DNA of 64,000 bases from Euborellia annulipes (taxonomy: Eukaryota; Arthropoda; Insecta; Dermaptera; Anisolabididae): contig JAKCPI010000950.1 in the NCBI GenBank assembly GCA_023213315.1, positions 124,001 to 188,000 of the forward strand. Direction: 5' to 3'. The notes below the pieces were generated by a model. That model was not told the DNA's origin and searched no databases. It saw nothing but the letters and a program-made list of their open reading frames with translations. Positions 45,716 to 54,835 of this stretch are shown in pieces; the first letter of the stretch is position 1, and each line of letters starts with the position of its first letter. The translations under genes and the position numbers were made by a program.

Positions 45716-46035
45716 TTGGTTCGTTGGATGTTAAGATTTACTCGACGTTTCGGCTCTTTTTTGGAGCCATTTTCGAGGGAAAAGCGAGTTGAAAGGTAAT
45801 GATGGAGGATGGTTGTTTACGGGGTCGCAGTTTTGCTGGTCCCCAGGTCTGTTGGATGCCTCACAGGTTTGGAATTGTCTCTGAGATCTGAAGTAAAGTT
45901 GCTTGTGTATAATCGTGTTTGTGTTTGGTTTAGGTTAACTTGAAAATGGCTTGAAAAGGAGAACAGAAACGTCGAGTAAATCTCAACATCCGCGACTTAA
46001 GGCGAGAAAACTTATCTTCGCATAAACCCGGACGC
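45716..46035. mobile_element. degenerate HHR-like inverted pair
   Basis: Arms share TTTGCGAAGATAAGTTTT, GGATGTTAAGATTTACTCGA and CGTTTCGGCTC. The left arm on the minus strand has CTCGAAAATGGCTCC, a GGCTC/GAGCC stem II and GAAACGTCGAG; the right arm has TTGAAAATGGC and GAAACGTCGAG. Cleavage side and stem II persist, but both cores have lost CTGANGA. GC-richer unrelated sequence lies between. Confidence 0.6.
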
Positions 46036-46046
46036 GGAAGCCTTCC

Positions 46047-46055
46047 AGAATATAT

Positions 46056-46092
<37 letters not shown>

Positions 46093-46093
46093 C
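46047..46093. repeat. (TA)n microsatellite
   Basis: Almost uninterrupted TA repeat, about 46 bases. Confidence 0.8.
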
Positions 46094-46133
46094 TGTCATC
46101 TCAGTAAATTAGTGGTTAAGTAAACTTTTCAGA

Positions 46134-46392
46134 CAGTGGCGTAATTACAACTTTATCTTGTGGGGAGGGGGGGGGGGCAACTTTTTTTGAAGTGTACAAA
46201 TTGGTATCTCAAATTTGGCTAAAAGATTAAATTAATTTATTTATTTTTTACAGTTTCTATAACCGCATATATATTTTGAAATATTTTATTTAGAACAATA
46301 TAAAATTTATAAAAGATAAGAGCCCTTGGGGAGGGAGGGGGAAAGGCAAATGCCCCCCACCCACCCCCTCCCCACCCCAAATGACGCCACTG
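46134..46392. mobile_element. 259-bp hAT-type MITE
   Basis: Ends CAGTGGCGTAA and TGACGCCACTG are inverted. Flanking octamers TTTTCAGA and TCTTCAGG agree at 6 of 8. G-run near the left and CCCACCC-rich block near the right end, as in the other hAT-type elements here. No coding sequence. Confidence 0.8.
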
Positions 46393-46719
46393 TCTTCAGG
46401 GCTTGACTTTTACAGGTTAAAAAACTGAGGATGGATAACAAGACGTTTAAAGCCAGCCCCTGACTTGCTCACTTATATACTACGGCTTAAGATATGTGAT
46501 CGGATGTTTAGTGTGGACATTTTTTAAAATGTCCCGGATAGAATATACGTTCGAAAAGATCTTGTACAATTAAGCCAAGAAAATTTGAATAAATCAACAT
46601 GTCAGAGCATAGACTTAACTTTCATAATAAAATAGAGAAGTAGACAATCCCCAGTCATTTGACAAAATGTCCAATTCGACATTAACATATATAAATCAAT
46701 ATAAATCACTAAAGTCAGT
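46393..46719. other. nothing recognised
   Basis: AT-rich spacer between repeats. Confidence 0.35.
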
Positions 46720-47000
46720 GGCTGCTGGTTTAAATAAAGGAAGATGAGCAGGAGCAGCCAAAATTAAAAAGCATCCGATTATTTACAATTCAGAGAGACG
46801 TTTCGAGAAAAATTTATTCTCTTATCATCAGTCTTGTCATCAGGGTTGTCAAATGGGCACAATACATTATTATGGAACATACCCAATTAAAAGACTGATG
46901 ATGGGAGAATAAAGGTTTTGCCGAAACGTCTCGCTGGGTTGTAAATAATCGGAGGATTTTAAATTTTGTCTGCTCTTGCTCATCTTCCTTTACGTAACAT
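46720..47000. mobile_element. HHR-bearing inverted pair
   Basis: Arms share AAAGGAAGATGAGCA, AAAATCCTCCGATTATTTACA-like sequence and the ribozyme cores: minus strand 46794..46834 and plus strand 46892..46933. Both have CTGATGA and GAAACGTC. About 60 bases separate the cores. Confidence 0.75.
46794..46834 (-). ncRNA. hammerhead-like ribozyme, type I
   Basis: Minus-strand reading: AGA, CTGATGA, stem II GAGAA/TTCTC, GAAAC, GTC, TCT. Stem I is only three pairs. The plus-strand sister at 46892..46933 has CTGATGATGGGAG ... GCCGAAACGTC, with a poor stem II. Confidence 0.55.
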
Positions 47001-47005
47001 ATATA

Positions 47006-47259
47006 GAGACCCTGTTATGCAATGGTGTGTCAAAGACCAAACATCGAGTTTTGAGAAAATCAACATTAAAGAGTTTTTTGTTTTCATTGGATTATATATA
47101 ATTTTTGTTGTCAATTGTGCAAGTAACATTAAATATAAATTTTTTTAGGACATATTTCATAAAAAATACTATTAATTATAGCATTTGAAACAATATTCCG
47201 TGCTTAACTCAATTTTTAATTTTTTTGGTCTTTGACACACCATTGCATAACAGGGTCCA
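47006..47259. mobile_element. 254-bp MITE, TA target
   Basis: About 30 bp inverted ends (GACCCTGTTATGCAATGG and GTGTGTCAAAGACCAAA, with complements at 47228..47258) between TA dinucleotides at 47004..47005 and 47260..47261. Probably mariner-type. It lies next to the right arm of the HHR pair. The open frame at 46966 crosses into it and is not a gene. Confidence 0.8.
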
Positions 47260-47496
47260 TATAATAGGTTGATGCATAATTAACATCCGTTTTTTAAACA
47301 ATATTTAATATGAGAAAAAGTTTGATGTTTTATTTGCTTTTTCTTTATAAAATCATTCTTTAATAAAAATGCAAGTCGAAAATAATTTTCGTATTAGTCA
47401 TTTATGCCATATCATTTAGAGCAGCGGTTCCCAACCTTTTTTGATGTGAGGCCCACTTTTCCCGTAAAAACAAACGCTGAGGCCCACAATATTCAG

Positions 47497-47988
47497 GGTG
47501 CTTCAAAAAGGACTTTACAACTTTGAAAATTCATATAAATTTATACAGAGGACCTAGAGAGGTGATTGTAGTGTCAATTTGTAGAGAAAAACATCACGTT
47601 TGACTCGCCTAGTTCGTTAGTGCCGAATCGCACTAGCGGCAATTAAGCGTTAAAGATGGCTGTCTTCACAGGACCCGAGCGTGCTAGCTCTGTATTTTAA
47701 TTTAAAAAGTCCAAGTCATATAAATTTATGCAAAGAAGCTACAGAGCTGGTTTTAGTGTTTTTTAAAGAGAAACACATCAAGTTTTTTTTACCTAAAACT
47801 AAAGATGTTCTTCCTTTGGTTATCCTGCACACATCCCATCGGTAGTCAATTTCTTTCCATACTTTTTAGTTTGAGGAAAAAAAATTTGATGTGTTTCTCT
47901 ACAATTGACACTACAATCACCTCTCTAGGTTCTCTGTATAAAGTTATATAAATTTTCAAAGTTGTAAAGTCCTTTTTGAAACATCCAG
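47497..47988. mobile_element. MITE nested in the hAT-type element
   Basis: AGGGTGCTTCAAAAAGGAC and TTTACAACTTTGAAAATT at the left are matched by complements near 47950..47986. The inverted repeats extend over about 100 bases per side (TAGAGAGGTGATTGTAGTGT). Class uncertain, possibly mariner-like. Confidence 0.65.
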
Positions 47989-48196
47989 TGAGGGACAATA
48001 TCAAGTCCCACCCATGCGTTTTCTACTTGTGATTATTTCATTGTTTTAAAAAAAATATTATGTATTTTTTAATGGAAACTTTCATGGTTCAAACCTAGAA
48101 AATTTCCAATAAAGATTTTCATTTTCTTTTATAAAAACAATTAAATAATCACAAGTAAAAAGCGCATGGGTGGGACAATATTGACCCTCACTGTAC
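47989..48196. mobile_element. MITE with CAGTGAGGG ends
   Basis: CAGTGAGGGACAATATCAAG and CCCACCCATGCG, with complements at about 48164..48195. The MITE at 50434..50646 has related ends (CAGTGAGCGGCAATATTAAA), so they belong to one mariner-like group. Confidence 0.7.
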
Positions 48197-48583
48197 AGTA
48201 TATATATAAATATATACAATTTTTATCTTTCCTTAAACGTCCGCGGCCCAGTTTCAATAAGCTCGCGGCCCTCACCTGGGCCGCGGCCCACGGGTTGGGA
48301 ACCGCTGATTTAGAGGAAGGATGAAAAGAAGCACAGTTATTTTGCTATCTCTTAGCAAAGGAACAAATTCGACAATGGTTTCTCAGCTTCAAATGAGGTG
48401 ATAACAGCTTGGTGTCCGAGGTCAAAGCGTTCGATTTCCTCTAAAAATCGCGATTAGTTTGCCCGTAGAAACGGCCATCTGTCAAGCAAATGGGAAGAAC
48501 TTATTAAAGTCGAGGATGAATTTGTTTTTACGTAAATAATTGTTTAAAAAATTATGCATCAAGCTAAAATAAATATATAATTA

Positions 48584-51500
48584 TTAGTTAATATTTTTCT
48601 TACTTCGACTAGGTAGGGAAACACCCGAGTTGTTTAAAGCTGATGAAGAAGGTTTTTCATTTGAGGGTGAAAATGTATCGTGTACTGAAGAAGAATCATT
48701 GTGAATATTGCCCGCACTTTTTGGACGATTTGTGAATGTGAGGACACTTCTTTTAATATGCGTCGATTCACAGCGTCTAGGACTCACAAATCCCGAATCC
48801 TCTGCTGATTGCAGATTCTCTCTATTATGTGAACTTTCAGTTAAAGGAAAAGATCGAGTAGTTTTTTGTAAATTCAACGATTTTGCTGATGAAGGTCTTT
48901 TTGAATTGCATAAAATAGTTTTAGAAAAAATTTCACTATTTGATATTTCAGAATTTACATAAGATGCCGAGATAGTGAATATATTTGGATTTTGACTAAT
49001 AGGTTGCTCCGAATTTCTCCTCTCAAAAGATAAGTCAGTCATAGGAATTGTTTTATTAGATTTAATTTTAAATCTCTTGCGTTTAGAACTTGCAGATAAT
49101 TTTAATTGATCTAGAAAAAAGGCATATGATTAATAAAATGACAATAAATAACTTATGTAATATGTAGTATATACTTTTATACTATAACTATGTGAAGTTA
49201 GGAGTTCAGCGCAGATAAATAAAATTGAAAATTTTGTATTTTAATTTTATTATAAGGACATCGGCTAAAAATAAATACTTTTGCTTATTATCTGTTTATT
49301 TGTAAATATTTCGATTCCAGTGACATAGAATCATCCTCAGTACAATCAACTGATGTTTTGCAGGAGTTAACGATTTGCAAAACATCTGTTGATTGTACTG
49401 AGGATGATTCTATGTCACTGGAATCGAAATATTTACAAATAAACAAGATAATACGCAAAAGTATTTATTTTTAGCCGATGTCCTTATAATAAAATTGATC
49501 ATCCTTACGGCCGTCTACAAACAAACAACAATTTTGTATTTTGCTTTATTAAAGGATCTTCAGACAAGGGCGGATACAAGGGGGGGAGGTAAACGGGGTA
49601 AGTGTCCTCCCTCACCCCACCCGCGAGATTAGAGAAAAATATTATAAAATTTTAAAAATTATTACTTAAAATATTGATTTGTATTTATATTATACAAGTT
49701 CAGAATGCATCTTTAAATTACCGAAAATAAGAAAAAATTGTGTGCTGTGCGACCAGTCACACCAGCTTACCGGGGAAACTCCCGAGAAACTCCGCCCTTG
49801 TCTTCAGACCTTACGTCTCTGAGTCCCCTCTCTAATTATTTCAATAGATTGTTAGCTAATGAAATAAATTTTTCTCCAATTCATTGTTTTGTGATAGATT
49901 CTAAATAAATTAACGCCGAGCCCTCGGGGCTTGGTGTAGGGGTTAGCGCGGGTCGCGGGTTCGGACCCCAAGCAGTACGATGATTTTATTTAAGCCATTT
50001 GGATACCAAATGGCTTAGATAAGAATGCCTGGACCCCAATAGATATATATTAAACATACGGGTATCGTTTAAAGTCTTAAATGGTCTGAGTTGCCGAAAA
50101 GACTGTGTGTATGTGTGTGTGAATGTGAGTGTGAATGAGAAAAAAGTGAGTGTTAAAAAAAAAAAAAAAAAAAAAAAATTAACGCCGAAGTTTTAATAAA
50201 GCAAAATTGACCGCCTAAAACCTGAATATATAAAATTTTCAGGCACTGACTCCCTATCATTACTTTAACTATTGATCAGACGCCAAATATGGAGTCCTTC
50301 ATCATATTCTTCAACATATTCTTTTAACTCATTTATTCTCCTGAACAAGCCTTTTAGGCTTGTATGATTTTCCTGGGGCACATTATTAAAAATTGTATGT
50401 ATTAAACATATATTAAAATTAATATATACTATACAGTGAGCGGCAATATTAAAGCACACTGGCACATCCATGCCTTTTATCATGTGATTAATTCATAGTT
50501 TTTTATAAAGGAAGATCTATTGAATATTTTCTAGTTTTAAACCATCAAAGTTACCATTAAAATTTTTTCATTAATATTTTTCCAAAAAACAATGTAATAA
50601 TCTCATGACTAAACGCATGATTGTGCTTTAATATTACCCCTTATTGTATTATAATTATATAATATAAATATATCGCCTGCTGAGAATCATAATGGCGAAA
50701 CTCGGAAAATTTAATTTTTGAGTTAAGCCTATGAAACGAATCTTATCTCTAACAGTATGGTTATTTTATTCAGGAAAAAGGTATAAAGCAATTCAAAATT
50801 TGGTAGTGGATTAGAATCCGAGTTGAGATTCTGTCAATAATATATATATATATATAATTAATAAAAAAAAAAGTAATTCGTTAATATACAAGACGAAGAT
50901 TCAAAGGTGGATTGCATTAATAATAAAGGAATACATTTTCTGTATTTCTTCTAATATTTACTTTCAATTTCCAATGAAAATAAGAAATAACACAAGATTC
51001 AAGTTTACTTACTTGTAACAAAATCTGTCATAGAAATTTTAGATTCGTTTGAAGATTCATTTGATGGTTCGTTTACAGATGATTTTTCACCAGAGGAATG
51101 TGATTTAACAAGAATGACTCTTTTATTTTGTAAAGTATTGGGTGTATCTTCTTTGTTTTTCTGGAAAAATAATTGTATTATATTTTATTTGTTGACAAAT
51201 GTCATTACAATAATTAAAATGTAATGGGTGAAGAGGATAAGTCAAATATTATTTGTATATTTAATTTTAATAGTAACTAATTTATAGGATGGTAAAATAC
51301 CTTAACAAGAGAAGATATTGGTTTAAATGGATTTTCCATCTTGGATTCTGAAATATCTTCATCATCAGATTCTTCATCAAGACTCGTCTGCGGATTTTCT
51401 TTTTTAATTTCAGAAATTCGATTAAGTCTCGCTTTTCTTTCTGCTTTTTCTAAACATTTTTGTGCTTGCATATCATTTGAAACTCTTTGGTTAAGTTTAT

Positions 51501-53998
51501 CAAAATCATTTATTATACAAGTGACTAACCACCTTAAAAAGATAAAATAATTTTAATTAATAGGCCTAAATAAAAAAGAGAAAAGATAAATTCGTTTTAA
51601 TACCTATATCCTAAGAGAATTCCAGGATCGACTGAAGGCTTCTTTTTTTAGAATAAAGCTTCGAGTTGATAAAAGATGTTGCTGAGCACGTTTCCACTCT
51701 TGCTTTGCACTTATATTTATTGACTAGATCTTCGATTTGCAATCTTTCTACAATATCCACTTCATCAAGAGCTCCTTCCTGGTCTTGTTTATTGGCAAGT
51801 CTACAAATTAGTTTTTTCTATATTTACTTTAACATATGTGATATATATTTGAATTAATTTAATTATTTCCCAAAAATAAAAACTCAAAAAATTTTTCTTT
51901 TAATTTTCCCAATTAGATCCGTCTGTTCGGTTTTTTAATAATATATTTATTTAAGACTTACAATTAGTTAAACAGGGGTATTTAAGAAAATTTGATTAAG
52001 TAAAATGAACAAAAGACAATTTGAAAAAAGAAAAATAAACAATTTTTATAAAAATGTTTTCAGGTTTATTTAATCATAAATATATATTTCATGTAAAATT
52101 CTTAATAAAAATCTGAACTTACATTAAAACTGGTTTTTCTTGAATTTTCTCATTTGTGAGAAGTTTTGTGAGAATTTCTTTTCCTTCATCTAATCTGTTC
52201 ACGTCACTAGCATCAACTACGAAGATTACTCCATGGGCCTTAAAAAAAAATAATTATGTCTAGTTAATTTTAACATTCAACCTGAATTAACTCGAGAAAA
52301 ATTCACTGATAATATATATATATATATATATATTAGGGGTCGTCCACATATCAAATAACGCCTTTTTTGACGATTTTCTAGTCCCCCCCCTCCTATCACA
52401 GTTAGTCAAATACAAACAAACCCCCTACAAATATTATGTCACAACATAGAATTACCCCCCCCCCCCCCCCCCGAATAAAATTTCTTATACAAAATTCATA
52501 TCGTCTTAATTACCTTTTTTTTCAGTAAATTTTCCCTCGTGACTCAAATAATCACTCGATTTTCCCTGTTGTGAAAATCATTCGACTTTTTTTTTTAATT
52601 TTATAAATTCAAATTTGAATTGTTATGTCACACTTAGAGAAACCCCCAGGTCCCTTTGTCACAATTATTAACGATTGGCCAGAACTCCCCCTTAACGCGT
52701 TACGTAATATGTGGACGACCCCTATATTAGAAATATGTTATATTTTTATTATATACACAGTCGACTCTCGATAATTCTAAATCCAAAGGACTAAAAGAAA
52801 AATTCGAAATATCGAGTTTTTGAATTATCAAGAGGAAAGAAAAAAAATTCGAATAATTTAGAGTTTGGATTATATCGAATTTTGAAACGAAGTCTTTTGG
52901 TTTCGCTTTGAGGAGAGTATCTACAACAGGTAAGCTTTGTGCTTTACATTGTCGGAGCCAATTGATTAACGAAACCTCGAAGAGAGGGTAAATGGCCTAG
53001 TTCGAATTATAGAACGTTACGAAAAGGATTTCGAGATATCAAGCATATCAAAATACACAGGATTCACCGAAGTTTACAGCTGAGGAGTTCGTATTATCGA
53101 AAAATTCGAATTATTGAGAGCTGACTGTAATTATATTTTCAAGGGACATGACTCACATCTGAAAAATATCTATGCCAAATTCCTCGAATTTGTTGACTTC
53201 CACCAAGATCATATATTTTAACAAAATATTTTTTAAATTTTAACATGATTGATGAAAATCCAATTGTAGGCAAAACAGAAGAAGCGATTTCTGAAAATAA
53301 GCAAATTATTTATTTATTAAAACATTGAAAACTTAATATTTAATTGTGGGAAAAAAAAATAAAAATTTTTAAAAATTTTTTATTCCCCCCTCCCCCCCCG
53401 CCGAAAAAAAAAAATACTTAATTATATTATTTTTTTGAGTGTATATTCGAGGGCTGTTGCCTTCACTTTATCGTTGGATGTGTGACGATTGCTCTTGTGA
53501 TCCCTTCGAGGAAAGTATCGCAAGTTGAAAGACCACAACGCCCAAAATCTTTCAACATGACAGAGAGGATCATCCCTTTCCGAAAAGGCACTTGCAAGTT
53601 CAAGTTTAAACCTATTCCTCACTCTCCGAGGTTTTTCTTTTCCTCTTTGAGGATTCATTTCTTCCTTCATCTCAAGAGGGATTTCAAGGGCAATCATTAC
53701 ACCACGAAGGGTTGAAGGAAATATGATTATTTAATGATCCAAATGCTTTATCAATTCAGCTAATAACCAACTTTTAAAAACTCAATCTAACCTGAAATGT
53801 CAAAAACTTACCTCCTTTCAAATTGTGTATTGCCGATGTTTTGCCAGCATTATCAAGGCCAACTAATAATAAAACAATTGTCCTAAAACAAAAAAAAATC
53901 ATAATTATAAAAGACATAGATATACAAATTAAAATGTTCACTTACTTGGGTGTTTGCGATGCGTTCCAGAATTTACATTTATGGTAACAATTACCCAT
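48584..53998 (-). CDS. ARL13B: ADP-ribosylation factor-like protein 13B, eight exons
   Basis: ARL13B is a ciliary-membrane small GTPase, known from other animals as an exchange factor for ARL3 and as a Joubert-syndrome gene. Coding exons (minus): 53998-53946, 53882-53812, 53290-53157, 52238-52123, 51800-51604, 51532-51301, 51160-51013, 49110-48584. Every junction has GT..AG and matching phase. Visible motifs: G1 GLDNAGKT (about residues 26-33), switch I PTIGFSS, G3 DLGGSQQIRGIW (Ser at the usual catalytic Gln position), GVIFVVDASD, G4 NKQD, G5 CSAT, GYRWLV, a charged coiled-coil stretch and NPFKPISS, then a Ser/Asn-rich tail with RPSSAK and RPKSAG. About 492 residues if the frame is repaired, against 428 in human. 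N-terminus MGNCYHKC could be myristoylated/palmitoylated. Exon 5 is one base short in an A7 run (51643..51649). The last exon may end at TAA (48584) or continue by the GTAAGA at about 48603. Confidence 0.94.
49300..49345 (-). ncRNA. hammerhead ribozyme, GAAATATT group, sense to ARL13B pre-mRNA
   Basis: Stem I TTGTA/TACAA, core CTGAGGA, stem II GATTC/GAATC with a ten-base loop, GAAATATT with palindromic ATAT as a dimeric stem III and T as cleavage base. All core bases are present. Confidence 0.7.
49393..49438 (+). ncRNA. hammerhead ribozyme, GAAATATT group
   Basis: Stem I TTGTA 49393..49397 with TACAA 49434..49438; core CTGAGGA 49398..49404; stem II GATTC 49406..49410 with GAATC 49421..49425; GAAA 49426..49429; predicted cleavage after T49433. 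Inverted twin of 49300..49345. Confidence 0.7.
49565..49800. mobile_element. 236-bp hAT-type MITE in ARL13B intron 7
   Basis: Perfect 8-bp duplication TCTTCAGA (49557..49564, 49801..49808). Ends CAAGGGCGGA and TCCGCCCTTG. Contains at 49728..49768 a minus-strand scrap of the family A 5' hairpin (TGTGCTGTGCGACCAGTCAC on the plus strand), so it has captured or was hit by that repeat. Confidence 0.88.
49920..50177 (+). mobile_element. S1 SINE with 11-bp target duplication
   Basis: Flanked by ATTAACGCCGA at 49909..49919 and 50178..50188. Head GCCCTCGGGGCTTGGTGTAG, B box GCGGGTTCGGACCCC, internal GGATACCAAATGGCTTAGAT palindrome, tail GGTCTGAGTTGCCGAAAAGA, TG-rich end and poly-A. The target duplication and poly-A show LINE-type retroposition. 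In ARL13B intron 7, opposite to the gene. A short internal deletion removes part of the region between A and B boxes. Confidence 0.9.
50434..50646. mobile_element. 213-bp mariner-type MITE in ARL13B intron 7
   Basis: TA at 50432..50433 and 50647..50648. Ends CAGTGAGCGGCAATATTAAA and complement of TTTAATATTACCCCTTATTG. Related to 47989..48196. Confidence 0.8.
51643..51649 (-). other. ARL13B: homopolymer frameshift in ARL13B exon 5
   Basis: An A7 run (minus strand) separates CSATSFINSKLYS in one frame from KKPSVDPGILLGYR in another. One additional A would join them and also restore the phase required by the exon 5/6 junction. As written the frame stops at TAG inside exon 5. Most likely a homopolymer miscall; a real disabling mutation is the alternative. 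Confidence 0.85.
52336..52722. mobile_element. 387-bp MITE with GGGGTCGTCC ends, ARL13B intron 3
   Basis: GGGGTCGTCCACATAT and its complement at 52707..52722, followed internally by CAAATAACGC and GCGTTACGTAAT. TA flanks both sides. C runs and polyT in the interior. This kind of terminus is common in metazoan DNA elements; I do not assign a superfamily. Confidence 0.75.
52758..53127. mobile_element. pogo/Tigger-like MITE, ARL13B intron 3
   Basis: Starts CAGTCGACTCTCGATAATTC and ends GAATTATTGAGAGCTGACTG, close to the Tigger-type terminus. Internal TTCGAA and GAATTA-like words are reiterated. Right flank TA; left flank CA, probably mutated. Ends 30 bases before the intron 3 donor side of exon 3. 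Confidence 0.75.
53445..53700. other. unassigned GC-richer block in ARL13B intron 2
   Basis: Open on both strands for about 80-90 codons and less AT-rich than the flanks, just between ARL13B exons 2 and 3. It does not fit any ARL13B protein region (exons 2 and 3 join in phase without it). Possibly a fragment of a transposon or gene; not identified. Confidence 0.35.
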
Positions 53999-54835
53999 GA
54001 CTATTTTTTCAATTTTTCTTAAGACATTTTAACAAAATAGTTAAATGGTAACATGTTTTGTTAAGAGATCTCTGTTTCCAACATTTTCTTTGTTTGAATC
54101 AAATGTTCGATGTGATGATTCAATTGCAATTTCGCAAACCCATCGGATCAATAATTAAATAATTAATTATAATTTGCGTGGAATTTTGAATCTAAACGGT
54201 GAATCTATTTTGATTTAAATGAGTTAGCTCATATTAAAAAAAGAATAAAACTTAAATGATTATTCATTATATCTTGTTTTGATTGAATTAGAAACAGACT
54301 AACAATATATATATAAAGTGTCATTAATAATCTATTATAACAATATTATTCGGGACTTTGCTTAACTTACTATTTGGTGCTAAAAAAATGTATTATTATT
54401 CATTGAAGTAATAAATAAAACGATATGTATATTAAAGAGTTAATTAGATGAAAATTTGAAGTTGTAATTTTTTTGACGTGTAAAGAAAGCTTGGCAAGCT
54501 TCTTTTGTTAGCGCCATCTATCTTAAAATTCGTAAAGTAGCTAGAAAAAAGTAAATTCCCTAAATAAAAAAAAATTTGAATTTATTATAATACCCTGCTC
54601 ATTTGCTCCTCCAGATTCGTTCTCCAACTCCAGCCAGCGTAATTGGTTAAAATTGTGGTCTTCATGTCAACATAAATAAAAAAAGTTATTTAAAAATTTG
54701 TCAAAATTTCCTAAACCTAGAGGTCACCAAAATTTATATTCCACAAATCCTTTCTCTCGTTTAAAATACAGATAAATGAAATTATAAGTTAGCATTACAA
54801 ATAAAAGGAAATTGATAATATGATTTTAAAAAAAA
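53999..54835. other. upstream region of ARL13B
   Basis: AT-rich; the promoter probably lies here, but no core element could be placed. The start codon context is AGTCATGG. Confidence 0.35.

Larger units (their letters stand above)
47422..48307. mobile_element. 886-bp hAT-type element with two nested MITEs
   Basis: Perfect 8-bp duplication ATTTAGAG (47414..47421 and 48308..48315). Ends CAGCGGTTCCCAACC and GGTTGGGAACCGCTG are a perfect 15-bp inverted repeat, a well-known hAT-type terminus. The inner sequences near both ends are GC-rich (GCCCAC, GGGCCGCGGCC). Most of the interior is two further inserts (47497..47988 and 47989..48196). Confidence 0.9.
49247..49496. mobile_element. HHR-bearing palindrome in ARL13B intron 7
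   Basis: Arms of about 118 bases, nearly identical, with a 13-base centre. Outer sequence TTTTATTATAAGGACATCGG and CTAAAAATAAATACTTTTGC. Each arm carries one complete hammerhead (49300..49345 minus, 49393..49438 plus). Because the gene is on the minus strand, the pre-mRNA would contain both the ribozyme and its antisense as one long hairpin. Confidence 0.85.

Noticed and set aside
48584..48605. An additional ARL13B exon beyond GTAAGA near 48603
   Set aside because: The nearest AG on the minus strand would leave an intron of only about 40 bases, and reading through to TAA is simpler. Left as an open alternative.
50265..50483. Minus-strand frame of 72 codons in ARL13B intron 7
   Set aside because: Overlaps the MITE end at 50434 and shows no family similarity or splice support.
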